Origin: Baffinella frigidus
Lineage: Eukaryota; Cryptophyceae; Cryptomonadales; Baffinellaceae
DNA: 28,895 nt
Direction of reading: 5' to 3'
Assembly (NCBI GenBank): GCA_026770585.1
Contig: MU646456.1
Location: 68,429-97,323, forward strand
Shown here: positions 1 to 7,237 of the stretch, one piece after another
Layout: the number at the start of each line of letters is the position of its first letter
Position numbering within the stretch: the stretch's first letter is position 1
Program-made: the position numbers and the translations under genes
Notes under the pieces: model-generated
Told to the model about the DNA's origin: nothing
The model's database searches: none
The model's input: the letters and a program-made list of their open reading frames with translations, nothing else

Positions 1-112
1 GGTAGGCCGTAGGTGCCTATGGTAGGCCGTAGGTGCCTATGGTAGGCCGTAGGTGCCTATGGTAGGCCGTAGGTGCCTATGGTAGGCCGTAGGTGTCTAT
101 GGTAGGCCGTAG
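1..112. repeat. 20-bp tandem satellite, truncated by window start
   Basis: Five full copies of GGTAGGCCGTAGGTGCCTAT lie end to end, plus a partial copy; the fifth has TGTCTAT. The unit contains GGTAGGCCGTAGG, which is also found inside the arms of the palindromic elements at 19031-19199 and 28499-28668. The array runs directly into the truncated foldback element that follows. It may have grown by slippage from the inner part of such an element. Its left extent is unknown. Confidence 0.95.
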
Positions 113-193
113 GACCCTACAGTAGGACCATGACTGGGGCCCTGTGGTGGTCCTAGGGGGGGGGGGTAGTTTCTTATGAGCGAGGTACCCCTT
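106..193. mobile_element. Family A foldback element, left arm missing (copy A1)
   Basis: The right half is typical of family A: a run of G, then TTTCTTATGAGCGAGG and TACCCC. The core has CCTACAGTAGGACC and GGTCCTAGG. The left arm with CTCGCTCATAAGAAAC is absent and is replaced by the 20-bp satellite, so this is a truncated or rearranged copy. Confidence 0.8.
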
Positions 194-615
194 TAACGTG
201 CGGTGGTGGTGGCGGTGGCATCATTGTCGTGGGTTGAGGGTTCGGTATAATCTTTCGCATCTTTTAAGGTTGTAGCATCATTTTTATCTGTGTCATCGAT
301 TTTAAGCGTTGTAATGGTTGGATCGGTATAATCTTCCACATGTTGTAGATAGTCTTCATCTTTGTTATCAATGTGCGTCGGGGGGTTCTCACACTAGGGC
401 GTTTGGGCGTGAGCAGGCTGCGGCAGAGACAAGGTGCGACCATCAACGAGCCCTTTGACCATCAGTTGATGGTCAATCAAGGGGCCCGAAACTGCCCCCT
501 TTTCTAACGAGTTTGGGCGTGAGCAGGCTGCGACGGAGACAAGGCGCTGCTCTGGTCAAGAAAATCGCAGAGATGTACGGTCTCCGTGTTCGTGAGTCCC
601 CCCGCCCCGTCCGGT
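194..615. other. No gene seen; AT-rich spacer with short internal duplication
   Basis: No convincing coding region or foldback was found. The phrase GTTTGGGCGTGAGCAGGCTG occurs twice (about 400 and 511), each followed by CGRCRGAGACAAGG, so about 35 bp is duplicated around the segment CCATCAACGAGCCC to CCCCCTTTTC. Short runs resembling GGTATAATCTT repeat at about 245 and 324. Confidence 0.5.
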
Positions 616-720
616 CCCACTCGAGAATGCTAGAGGGGCCTATTTACATGTGGGGTTGTAAAACTTTGTGCCAGGATAAGGTTTTCCAACCTCGTAACCG
701 GCCCAACCAGGGCTTCAGTG
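616..720 (-). mobile_element. Single arm of a family E foldback (copy E1)
   Basis: This begins CCCACTCGAGAATGCTAGAG and matches the reverse complement of the right arm of the element at 3882-4065, including CTATTTACATGTGGGGTTGT and the CCAACCTCGT block. The opposite arm is missing. It sits just left of a complete family E copy. Confidence 0.7.
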
Positions 721-737
721 GCTTGTGATTCCCCCCC

Positions 738-945
738 CACTCGAGGCTAGAAATGTGAGTATTGTCAAAGTTTTAACCTTACAAGTCCTTGACCAGTGGA
801 CCGCTGCTAGTAATTTTCACACAAATGTCGCGTTTGGTCACGTATCTCTCGTATATACGGGAGATACGTGACAAGCCCCGCCCGTGACTCGTACAAATGT
901 TTACAACCCCACATTTAAAATGCCCCCCTTTCCAGCCTCGAGTGG
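738..945. mobile_element. Family E foldback element (copy E2)
   Basis: Terminal inverted repeats read CCACTCGAGGCT at left and AGCCTCGAGTGG at right. The inside holds a strong hairpin, GGTCACGTATCTC with its complement GAGATACGTGAC. It also has CCGCCCGTGACTCGTACAAA and ACCCCACATTTAAAA, which recur in the copies near 14.9 and 16.7 kb. No coding capacity. Confidence 0.85.
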
Positions 946-1021
946 CCGCCCCTTCCGTTCTGAGTCGTGCAAAAGTCAACTTGCCTGGAGGCAATTAACT
1001 TGAAGGATTTTCTGGTGCAAT

Positions 1022-1377
1022 TTGGCCACGTATCACCCTGAATTCCAGCCCCAACGAAACCTTCGTAGCCCACCGTGTGGCTACGCTAGACATGAGGGTG
1101 GTCAATCGCAAAAGTCAACTCCCCAGTGCCGCGAGGTCAACTTTTGGAAGAAAGCACGGATTTCCGTGCTTTCTGCAATTGAGTTGACTTTTGATTGCTC
1201 CCGGTCACGTCTAAAGTAGTCTCAGTCGTGCTCGCAACGTTCCACGCCAGGTCATTAGTCGGAATTTCAGATACAAGTCTTATTTTAAATTTTGATCCCG
1301 GACCCGAAATTCGGAGTAACAAATCGGACGTGGAAAGGACGAGGAGCTGCCTCTCACGTGGGACCGCACACGCATTT
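1022..1377. repeat. Two diverged dispersed repeats (families L and M)
   Basis: Positions about 1085-1236 match 11110-11300 at low identity. Shared blocks include TACGCTAGA, GTCAACTTTTGG, TTTCCGT, GACTTTTGATTG and TCACGTCTAAAGT; copy one contains a small hairpin around AAAGCACGGATTTCCGTGCTTT. Positions 1237-1377 match the reverse complement of 4410-4590, sharing CCACGCCAGGTCA, GATACAAGTCT and GGACGTGGAAAGGACGAGGA. A family B end (TAGCCCACCGTGTGG) lies at about 1065-1080. No gene seen. Confidence 0.65.
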
Positions 1378-1543
1378 TCATAGGGTAACGGCCTGAAAAT
1401 GGGGTAGTTAGGCCTACGGGATTGCCCAGGACCTCCTACCGTAGGCCGAGACTTTTTGGTCCTAGGATCCCTCGGCCTACGGTAGGAGGTCCTAGGCAAT
1501 ACCGTATGCCTAACTACCCCATTTTCAGGCCGTTAGCCTATGA
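1378..1543. mobile_element. Family D foldback element (copy D1), TSD ATTT
   Basis: This is an almost complete palindrome running from TCATAGGGTAACGGCCTG to CAGGCCGTTAGCCTATGA. The inner arms contain CCTCCTACCGTAGGCCGAG. It is flanked on both sides by ATTT (1374-1377 and 1544-1547). It interrupts repeat M: the uninterrupted site survives in the inverted copy near 4425-4440, where CATTTGTACCACGAAAACGA is continuous on the minus strand. Its loop is in the opposite orientation to the copies at 9.2, 14.1 and 18.8 kb. Confidence 0.92.
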
Positions 1544-1690
1544 ATTTCGTACCAGGAAACGAACCGGTGCGTCCTGAAATTCTGACTAATGACCTGCCGG
1601 GGACTGTGCTGTCGAATGCTGCCATGCGGATGAGAGCACAGAAAGCGTCCAGCTGTGGCGGCCAACCTATGTCAGAAGTGGACCTCCTCG

Positions 1691-1826
1691 CATCCCTTAA
1701 GTGGCGAGTCGGCTCATATCGCATCCCTCAAGTGGCGAGTAGGCTCATACGCCCTACGGTAGGGCCCTAGGACCTGCCATGGGCGAGTTAGGGCGAAAAT
1801 TCGCCCGTCCGCCACTTAAGGGATAG
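1691..1826. mobile_element. Family C foldback element (copy C1) with duplicated left end
   Basis: The left end TCCCTTAAGTGGCGAGTCGG is repeated about 32 bp later as TCCCTCAAGTGGCGAGTAGG. The right end is GCCACTTAAGGGATA. The core is CGCCCTACGGTAGGGCCCTA. The duplicated left end is specific to this copy. Confidence 0.85.
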
Positions 1827-1896
1827 AGGGCCACTCTCAGCAGAATCTCACCGCCCGTTCCCCTCGTGTGCAGGTATTCTTCAGTGATGCTCGCCT

Positions 1897-2026
1897 GTGT
1901 GTATAGAGGTACCTCGCTCATAAGAAACCGACCCCCCCTAGGACCCTACAGTAGGACTATGCCTAGGGCCCTACGGTGGTCCTAGGGGGGGGGCGCTTTT
2001 TTATGAGCGAGGTACCTCTGTACACA
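1897..2026. mobile_element. Family A foldback element (copy A2)
   Basis: Arms are GAGGTACCTCGCTCATAAGA and the matching TTATGAGCGAGGTACCTC, flanked by TA on both sides. Both arms carry GAGGTACC where most copies carry GGGGTACC. The inner parts are C-run, CCTAGGACC core and G-run. Confidence 0.9.
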
Positions 2027-2070
2027 CTCGTGACGAGAGGTGGCGTGGGAGGAGGAGCGAGGGCTGGTGT

Positions 2071-2195
2071 GTACAGGGGTACCTCGCTCATAAGAAACTT
2101 CCCCCCCCCCCTAGGACCATCGTAGGGCCCTAGTCATGGTCCTACTGTAGGGTCCTAGGGGGCGGTGGTTTCTTATGAGCAAGGTAGCCCTGTAG
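2071..2195. mobile_element. Family A foldback element (copy A3)
   Basis: The left arm is CAGGGGTACCTCGCTCATAA. The right arm has unpaired changes (GAGCAAGGTAGCCC). TA lies at both ends. Only 45 bp separate it from copy A2. Confidence 0.9.
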
Positions 2196-2207
2196 ATGCA
2201 CATGCAC

Positions 2208-2333
2208 CCACGCGAGAATGATCGAGGGAAACCGACGGCTTATCCACGACAGATCTGTCGTGGTTGACTTAATAATTCAAGGGATTTCCCTTGAAAGATG
2301 TCAAAAGTAGATGTTTCGATCCCCCTGGCGTGG
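2208..2333. mobile_element. Family H foldback-like element (copy H1)
   Basis: Together with 17402-17526 this forms a two-member family. Shared blocks include CGAGGGAAACCGACG, CTTATCCACG, CAGATCT, GTTGACTT and AAGGGATTTCCCTTGAAA, then AGATGTTTCGA and CTGGCGTGG. The left terminal repeat is decayed here (GCGAGAATGATCGAGGG). Confidence 0.75.
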
Positions 2334-2479
2334 ACAGCTGTTCTGGAGGCGAAAGCTGTGAGCGACGTTTGCGAGGAGGGATACAAAGAGTGGTTTTCTA
2401 ATGAAGACAGAGTGGTTTTCCAATGAAGACTTGGAGCTTGCGACACAACCCTACGCTGGCCCGGCCCGCCATACGAGCG

Positions 2480-2613
2480 TGCAGGGGTACCTCGCTCATA
2501 AGAAACTGCCCCCCCCCCCCCCTAGGACCACCATACATGTAGGGCCCTAGGCATAGCCCTACTGTAGGGTCATGGGGGGGGGCGGATTCTTATGAGCGAG
2601 GTACCCCTGTAGA
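2480..2613. mobile_element. Family A foldback element (copy A4)
   Basis: The left arm is CAGGGGTACCTCGCTCATAA followed by a long C-run (14); the right arm is TTATGAGCGAGGTACCCCTG. The core has an extra ATACATGT. The left flank is TG rather than TA. Confidence 0.9.
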
Positions 2614-2659
2614 GTGCAGTCACGCAGCCCAGCTCTCTCACTTCCAGCCACTTGCACGC

Positions 2660-2818
2660 CCACACAGCGGGCTACGAAGGGATTTTCGGCCCAAATCGGG
2701 CCACCTTTCCGTCACCTTGTGTAGGAACCCCCCTATGCCCCTACGGGTTTCCTACCGTAGGGTCCTCGGTCTGATCGCTTAGGGGTTATTCAAGATCCCT
2801 TCGAAGTCCGCCGTGTGG
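2660..2818 (-). mobile_element. Family B element (copy B1)
   Basis: Ends are CCACACAGCGGGCTACGAAG and CTTCGAAGTCCGCCGTGTGG. Inside, TAGGAACCCCCCTATGCCCC, CCTACCGTAGGGTCCTCGG and CGCTTAGGGGTTATTCAAGA are the reverse complement of the orientation seen at 5603-5763. The right end also forms the outermost part of the large palindrome at 2799-3045. Confidence 0.85.
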
Positions 2819-2860
2819 CTTCGCTCGCCTTCCCGCCACGAACCCTGCCACGAAACGTCT

Positions 2861-2985
2861 CTACAGGAGTACCTCGCTCATAAGAAACCGCTCCCCCCCT
2901 AGGACCACCCTAGGACCCTAGGCATGGTCCTACTGTAGGGTCCTAGGGGGGGCAGGTTTCTTATGAGCGAGGTACTCCTGTAGAG
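2861..2985. mobile_element. Family A foldback element (copy A5)
   Basis: Arms are CAGGAGTACCTCGCTCATAA and the exactly matching TTATGAGCGAGGTACTCCTG. Both arms carry the same A for G change relative to the usual GGGGTACC. It is the centre of a larger palindrome (2799-3045). Confidence 0.92.
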
Positions 2986-3045
2986 ACGTTTCGAGGCAGG
3001 GTTCGTGGCGGGAAGGCGAGCGAAGCCACACGGCGGACTTCGAGG

Positions 3046-3234
3046 GGTACCCCTGTACACCCCGATGATTCTTGCCACACGCACACCGCCCCGCTTTCGC
3101 TGAAGGGCGGTGAGCAAGCGTCATAGCTCACCAGCCGTGCCCCCGTGCGGCGCTGCGCCCCCGCTGGGCAACTCCGCGCCGTGCATTTCCTCGAGAATTG
3201 CCCACACCTGCCAGTGAATGCCAAAAGCCAACGT
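3046..3234. other. No gene seen; spacer with orphan family A end
   Basis: GAGGGGTACCCCTGTACAC at 3041-3059 reads as two family A ends joined with the interior lost. The rest is GC-rich, unrepeated in this window and has no convincing reading frame. Confidence 0.5.
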
Positions 3235-3349
3235 TAGAGGGGTGCCTCGCCCATAAGAAACCACCGCCCCCTAGGACCCTACAGTAGGGCCCTATCGTGG
3301 TCCCCAGGGGGGGGGGGCAGTTTCTTATGGGCGAGGCACCCCTGTAGAG
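3235..3349. mobile_element. Family A foldback element (copy A6) with paired arm changes
   Basis: Left arm GGGGTGCCTCGCCCATAAGA pairs with right arm CTTATGGGCGAGGCACCCC. Two substitutions relative to other copies (GTACC to GTGCC, CTCAT to CCCAT) are present in both arms, so perfect pairing is kept. TA lies at both ends. Confidence 0.93.
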
Positions 3350-3464
3350 GGGGACTTATTTGGACGCGACGGTGGTACAAAACATTACAATCAATGTTTT
3401 AAATGGGTTGTGAAGCCGTCTATTGTAAGTTGTGTACAAGGTCGCGTCGAAATAAGTCCTCCTC

Positions 3465-3566
3465 TCTCTTAAGTGGCGAGTAGGCTCATACGCCCTACGG
3501 TAGGGCCCTAGGACCTGCCTAGGGCGAGTTAGGGTGAATATTCGCCCGATGGCCACTTAAGGGATA
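3465..3566. mobile_element. Family C foldback element (copy C2)
   Basis: The left end is CTTAAGTGGCGAGTAGGCTC and the right end is GGCCACTTAAGGGATA. Core CGCCCTACGGTAGGGCCCTA, then GGGCGAGTTAGGG as in copies C1 and C4. The preceding segment (3350-3460) is itself bracketed by GGACTTATTTGGACGCGAC and its complement GTCGCGTCGAAATAAGTCC, which is another small foldback. Confidence 0.85.
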
Positions 3567-3608
3567 ACCTTGTTTCCCCCCTTGTTTCGCATCGCCCGCG
3601 AGAGCAAC

Positions 3609-3715
3609 CGGGCGCAGAGGGTTTTCCACCGTTACCTTAAGTCAACGGAGGTTCCACTTTTGTTTTGAGACGTCCCACTCTCGACTTTTGTCTCGGTGCG
3701 CAGCGCCCTTCGGAA
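3609..3715 (-). repeat. Dispersed repeat O (reverse copy)
   Basis: It contains GGTTCCACTTTTG, GAGACGTCCCACTCTCGACT and TTTGTCTCGGTGCGCAGCGC. This is the reverse complement of copies at 9029-9100 and 14750-14852. All three adjoin GTTACCTTAAGTC-type sequence. Confidence 0.8.
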
Positions 3716-3743
3716 CGGCAGTCGAGAAGCAAGAGGAACGAGT

Positions 3744-3865
3744 CTACAGGGGTACCTCGCTCATAAGAAACCGCCCCCCCCTAGGACCCTACAGTAGGAC
3801 CATGCCTAGGGTCCTACGGTGGTCCCATGGGGGCGGCGGTTTCGTATGATCGAGATACCCCTGTA
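3744..3865. mobile_element. Family A foldback element (copy A7)
   Basis: The left arm is typical (CAGGGGTACCTCGCTCATAA). The right arm has three unpaired changes (TTCGTATGATCGAGATACCC), so this is a decayed hairpin. TA lies at both ends. Confidence 0.9.
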
Positions 3866-3881
3866 ACATGGAAGCAGCAGG

Positions 3882-4065
3882 CCACACGAGAATGCTAGAG
3901 GGGCCTATTTAAAACCGATGTTCAAGTGGGCATTTGTGTGGCAAACTTCGTTGATTGGTCACGTAACCTGCGAAATTAGCACAGTCACGAGGTTGGAATA
4001 CCCTATCCTGGTACAAATATTTACAACCCCACATGTAAATAGCCTCCTCCAGCATTCTCGAGTGG
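3882..4065. mobile_element. Family E foldback element (copy E3)
   Basis: Ends are CCACACGAGAATGCTAGAGG and CCAGCATTCTCGAGTGGG. Inside are TTGGTCACGTAA, GGTACAAATATTTACAACCC and CACATGTAAATAG. It splits a host segment (AACATGGAAGCAG ... ACCTCATCGACCAG) that occurs uninterrupted at 4202-4233. Confidence 0.85.
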
Positions 4066-4083
4066 GGGTACCTCATCGACCAG

Positions 4084-4202
4084 CCGATAAGATAGGACCC
4101 TACGATAGGCAACCCGTAGGGACATAGGGGGGTTCCTACGGATAAGGTAACGGAAACTCGGGCACTCAGCGCCCGACAATCCCTTGGTAGCCCGCTGTGT
4201 GG
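4084..4202 (+). mobile_element. Family B element, left end shortened (copy B2)
   Basis: It reads CGATAAGATAGGACCCTACG, GGCAACCCGTAGGGACATAG, GGGGTTCCTACGGATAAGGT and ends AGCCCGCTGTGTGG. The left CCACACAGCGG end is missing. The sequence ACCTCATCGACCAG lies immediately left, and again at 4220-4233 to the right. Confidence 0.82.
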
Positions 4203-4233
4203 AACATGGAAGCAGAAGGGACCTCATCGACCA

Positions 4234-4409
4234 GTCGCGTATCTTCTTCTGCTTCCAGCTGCACTACTTTGTTCCCCTGCCACGCCGCGAAAACCAGGTC
4301 ACGTGACTCGCCAACCAGTCACGTGACTCGACTGCGAAAACCAGGTCACGTGACTCGACAGCCAGACGCCGATCTGCGCACCACGGCAGATCATAAGTGA
4401 GAATTTCGT
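4234..4409. other. Short tandem repeat region with CACGTGACTCG
   Basis: GTCACGTGACTCG occurs three times between 4296 and 4358, twice within GCGAAAACCAGGTCACGTGA. No supported gene. Confidence 0.6.
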
Positions 4410-4590
4410 AACGCAACGTTTCGTTTTCGTGGTACAAATGGTACGTACTGACCTAGTGGCACGCAACTCCTCGTCCTTTCCACGTCCGATCCGAGTACAA
4501 AATTTCGGATCTGGGTACAAACTTTAAAATGAGACTTGTATCCGAAACTTCGACTTGTGACCTGGCGTGGGGTGAGGTGCCGCCTTGTCA
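4410..4590 (-). repeat. Dispersed repeat M (reverse, uninterrupted copy)
   Basis: On the minus strand it matches 1237-1377 and continues through the site that is interrupted by element D1 there. Shared blocks: CCACGCCAGGTCA, GATACAAGTCT, GGACGTGGAAAGGACGAGGA. It contains internal inverted phrases around GATCCGAGTACAAAATTTCG. Confidence 0.7.
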
Positions 4591-4653
4591 AACTAGTGGA
4601 TTCGTTTCATACGTGGTCAACTCTCCAACTAGCGTGCGGTCAGCTGACAACAG

Positions 4654-4807
4654 CAAGCTCATCTCGAAAGATAACTGAATCAGTTCCCTAATTAGAGTTT
4701 TCATTTAATTAGGAGGCCTAATTGAATTTCCTATGCCCTAACTAATTTCTCCTATTCAACCTCCTGTTGAAAAGGAACTGATTCAGTTATCTTCCGAGAT
4801 GAAAGCT
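4654..4807. mobile_element. Single foldback element with AACTGAATCAGTTCC arms
   Basis: The left arm CATCTCGAAAGATAACTGAA pairs with the right arm TTCAGTTATCTTCCGAGATG; the arms run to GGAACTGATTCAG. The AT-rich loop repeats CTAATTA. No second copy was seen in this window. Confidence 0.85.
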
Positions 4808-4931
4808 GTGCAGGGGTACCTTGCTCATAAAAAATGCCCCCCCCCGCTAGGATCGCCATAGGACCCTAGGCACGGTCCTACTGTAGGGTCCTAGGAGGAG
4901 GCGGTTTCTTATGAGCGAGGTACCCCGGTAG
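4808..4931. mobile_element. Family A foldback element (copy A8)
   Basis: The left arm is decayed (CAGGGGTACCTTGCTCATAA). The right arm is TTTCTTATGAGCGAGGTACC. The core is shorter than usual. Confidence 0.88.
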
Positions 4932-5025
4932 TGGACAAGGAGTCGGCCTTGTCTGGGCGCGTTTCGCCGCCACTCAAGCAAGTTCATACGAGGCCAACTC
5001 TCCAACTAGCTTGATGTCAGCTTTC

Positions 5026-5162
5026 ATCTCCGCAAAAGTATTAATTAATTGCTTTTGGTGCAACGAAATTTACTACACAAACGCTCTACTATTACTTTTA
5101 TGAGCAAATCGTGTAGTAATTTTCGTTGCTCAAAAGCAATTAATTAATACTTGTATGGAGAT
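5026..5162. mobile_element. Family F foldback element (copy F1)
   Basis: Arms: ATCTCCGCAAAAGTATTAAT and ATTAATACTTGTATGGAGAT. They continue through AATTGCTTTTGG and AACGAAATTTACTACACAAA with its partner TCGTGTAGTAATTTTCGTTG. It closely matches the copy at 12502-12638. Confidence 0.92.
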
Positions 5163-5410
5163 TAGCTCGCAACAGCCCTCCCAAAGAGGTGAAGATATGG
5201 GCACCCCTGCAGGGACTGTGCAAGCAGCAATCTAATTTCGGGACAAGACAGAATCTGTCCCGCTATCGTAGGAATCCGACGCGGAAGATGAGGGTGTATA
5301 TGCTTTTTCAGGCATACAATGATGCTATCTTGTGCCTTTTTACGTGGACGGATTCTGGTATGTTCCGAGATGAAATCCTCCTCTACCTCGCTGGCAACTT
5401 TCATAGGCTC
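5163..5410. other. No supported gene; unassigned spacer
   Basis: GCTCGCAACAGCCC at 5165 and ACTGTGCAAGCAGC at 5214 both recur to the right (5583 and 5798), bracketing the foldback elements between them. An open frame of 78 codons spans the area but shows no recognisable domain or composition signal. Confidence 0.4.
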
Positions 5411-5578
5411 GCAACCTATAATTAGTTTTGTAAAGTAACTCGTTCCTGGTACAAATTATAAAACAAGACCTCATTTAAAAAGGAATTGGAGCCCTTTTTA
5501 GTTTTAAATGGACCTTGTTTTACAATTTGTACCAGAACGAGTTGCTTTACAAAACTAATTATAGGTTGCGCCGCTATT
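5411..5578. mobile_element. Single foldback element with GCAACCTATAATTAG arms
   Basis: Left arm GCAACCTATAATTAGTTTTG pairs with right arm CAAAACTAATTATAGGTTGC. Pairing continues through TAAAGTAACTCGTTCTGGTACAAAT-like sequence nearly to the centre. The motif TTTGTACCAGAACGAG is shared with 9588-9600. Confidence 0.9.
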
Positions 5579-5602
5579 AACTTGCAACAGCCCCGTGCTC
5601 AA

Positions 5603-5763
5603 CCACACAGCGGACTTTGAGGGGATTTTGAATAACCCCTAAGCGATAAGACCTAGGACCCTACGGTAGGCAACTCGTAGGGACATAGGGGGGTTACTAC
5701 GGATAAGGTAACGGAAACTCGGCCCGGTCTGGGCCGAAAATCCCTTCGTAGACCGCTGTGTGG
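5603..5763 (+). mobile_element. Family B element, full length (copy B3)
   Basis: Ends CCACACAGCGGACTTTGAGG and TTCGTAGACCGCTGTGTGG. Internal order: TTTTGAATAACCCCTAAGCG, GACCTAGGACCCTACGGTAG, GGGACATAGGGGGGTTACTA, GATAAGGTAACGGAAACTCG. This is the best reference copy for the family. Confidence 0.9.
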
Positions 5764-5958
5764 GCGCTTAGCGCTTCACCACTTTGGGAGAACTGTGCAA
5801 GCAGCTGGAGAGAGGAGGCAACTCTTTTGACACCCCCCCATGAAAATCACCTGTGAAATTTCGGGGGGGGGCGAAATACTGGCGTGTCCAAATCTAAGTG
5901 GGGCAGAGCTGGGACTCGCGCATCGGAGGAGTGCAGATATCATCCGGACGAGTATTTT

Positions 5959-6057
5959 CCGAAAATACGATTTTAAAAGTATTTTCCACGAAAATTACTA
6001 CACAATCTGCCTGTACTTTTTAAAATGGTCACGTCCTTGTAGTAATTTTCGGTCTCC
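5959..6057. mobile_element. Small family F-related foldback (copy F3)
   Basis: ACGAAAATTACTACACA at left pairs with TTGTAGTAATTTTCG at right. AATACGATTTTAAAAGTATT forms an inner imperfect inverted repeat. The outer arms differ from copies F1 and F2. Confidence 0.6.
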
Positions 6058-6125
6058 ACAAGCTATCTTTGGGGTCTCGCCAAGAAAAAATGTGGTTTAT
6101 GGTTCAGGAGTTTGGGATTTTTTCG

Positions 6126-6405
6126 GTTGAGGGTTGACGGTTGACGGTTGGGGGTTGAGGGTTGAGGGATAAGGGGTTAGGGTTTATGGTTGAGGGACAA
6201 GGGTGTACGGTTTAGGGTCTAGGGTGCAGGGTTAAGGGTAAAGGGTTCGGGGTTGGGGTTTAGGGTTTAGGGTTTAGGGATTAGGCTTTAGGGGTTCAGG
6301 GTTTTAGGGTTTAGGGTGTAGGGTGAAGAGTGTAGGGTGCATGGATTAGGGTTCAGGGTGGAGGGTCTAGGGTGTAGTTTAGGGTCTAGGGTTTAGGGTT
6401 TAGGG
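6126..6405 (+). repeat. Interstitial telomere-like array, G-rich strand
   Basis: Degenerate tandem repeats of GGTTTAGGG with variants GGTTGAGGG, GGTTGACGG and GGGTGCAGG. Exact TTTAGGGTTTAGGG occurs at the right end, where the next element is inserted. Confidence 0.9.
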
Positions 6406-6655
6406 TATCCTCTTGCCGGTTTTATAGTAGAATAATACCTTTAGTTGGAGCCATTTGTTTGACCTTTGGCCTGCAGTAAAGATCTCAAGATTTCATCGCA
6501 GCTCGAATTTTTTTAGCAGAATCTGGAGCTGAAGGCCAAATCTCGACGATCTGCGCTTTCAGATTTCAAAAAGGATGAAATTTAGGGTTGAAGTTCAGCA
6601 GAATACCGGTAACCTCTATTTATGACTTATCGAAACGAAACCGGCAAGAGGATAG
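6406..6655. mobile_element. Foldback element inserted in telomere-like array (family N)
   Basis: Ends are TATCCTCTTGCCGGTTT and AAACCGGCAAGAGGATA, with TTTAGGGTA at left and TAGGGTA at right, consistent with a TA target duplication. The 200-bp interior has no strong second palindrome and no coding frame. Confidence 0.85.
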
Positions 6656-6657
6656 GG

Positions 6658-6861
6658 TATCCACCCTGGAGGGGACTTGCGGCCAATCCCGAATAACCCT
6701 TTATCGCAAAAGTTGACAGGATTTGTACCACTAAAATACTTATAAGACCGTTTTGTACCAGATCCGTTCATCACGGGGGACTGAGGGCTCAGTCCTTTTC
6801 AAGGGGAGTTGACTTAAGAATGCTCAAAATACCCCCACCCTGCCTCCAGGGTGGAAGGTAT
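6658..6861. mobile_element. Second foldback element in the same array
   Basis: Left end TATCCACCCTGGAGG, right end CCTCCAGGGTGGAAGGTATA, again with TA at the edges. Inside are the phrases AAAAGTTGACAGGATTTGTA and GGGAGTTGACTTAAG, related to dispersed GTTGACTT repeats elsewhere. Confidence 0.78.
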
Positions 6862-6958
6862 AGGGTTTGGAGTTGGGGTTTAGGGTTTGGGGTTTAGGGT
6901 TTAGGTTTCAGGGTGGAGGGTGGAGGGTGGAGGGTGGAAGGTGGAGGGTGGAGGGTGG
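6862..6958 (+). repeat. Telomere-like array then GGTGGAG tandem
   Basis: GGGTTTAGGG variants up to about 6912 are followed by about six copies of GGTGGAGGGT. The array borders the lower-repeat island to the right. Confidence 0.85.
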
Positions 6959-7237
6959 GCGCTGACCCCTCTCTTCGCCTCCGCTCCTTCCTTGGACAGC
7001 CGTTCCCGGACCTGTGTTTGGTATCAAGGTGTAAAAAAAATACGAAATTTCTTGCCCTCTGCTCTAGAGGAAAAATCGGGTGCTTTCTCTCCTCCATCCC
7101 TACAGAGGGTCTCGGTATATGTGAGATGCAAAGAGAGGGCGAACCATGTGGGAAGCATGCGATCTTCTGGCGAAAAAACTGAAGAAGCCTGCCGGAATCA
7201 ATGGCCTGCGGGAAACCACGGTGGGTGGACACTTCAC

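Noticed and set aside
1378-1543. Apparent inversion of the loop of element D1 relative to its arms
   Set aside because: Because the arms are palindromic, the reversed loop simply means the whole element is inserted in the opposite orientation.
1897-2195. Family A and D hairpins as transcription terminators or ncRNA genes
   Set aside because: G/C-rich hairpins repeated in identical form with target-site flanks are better explained as mobile elements; no U-tract or promoter association was seen.
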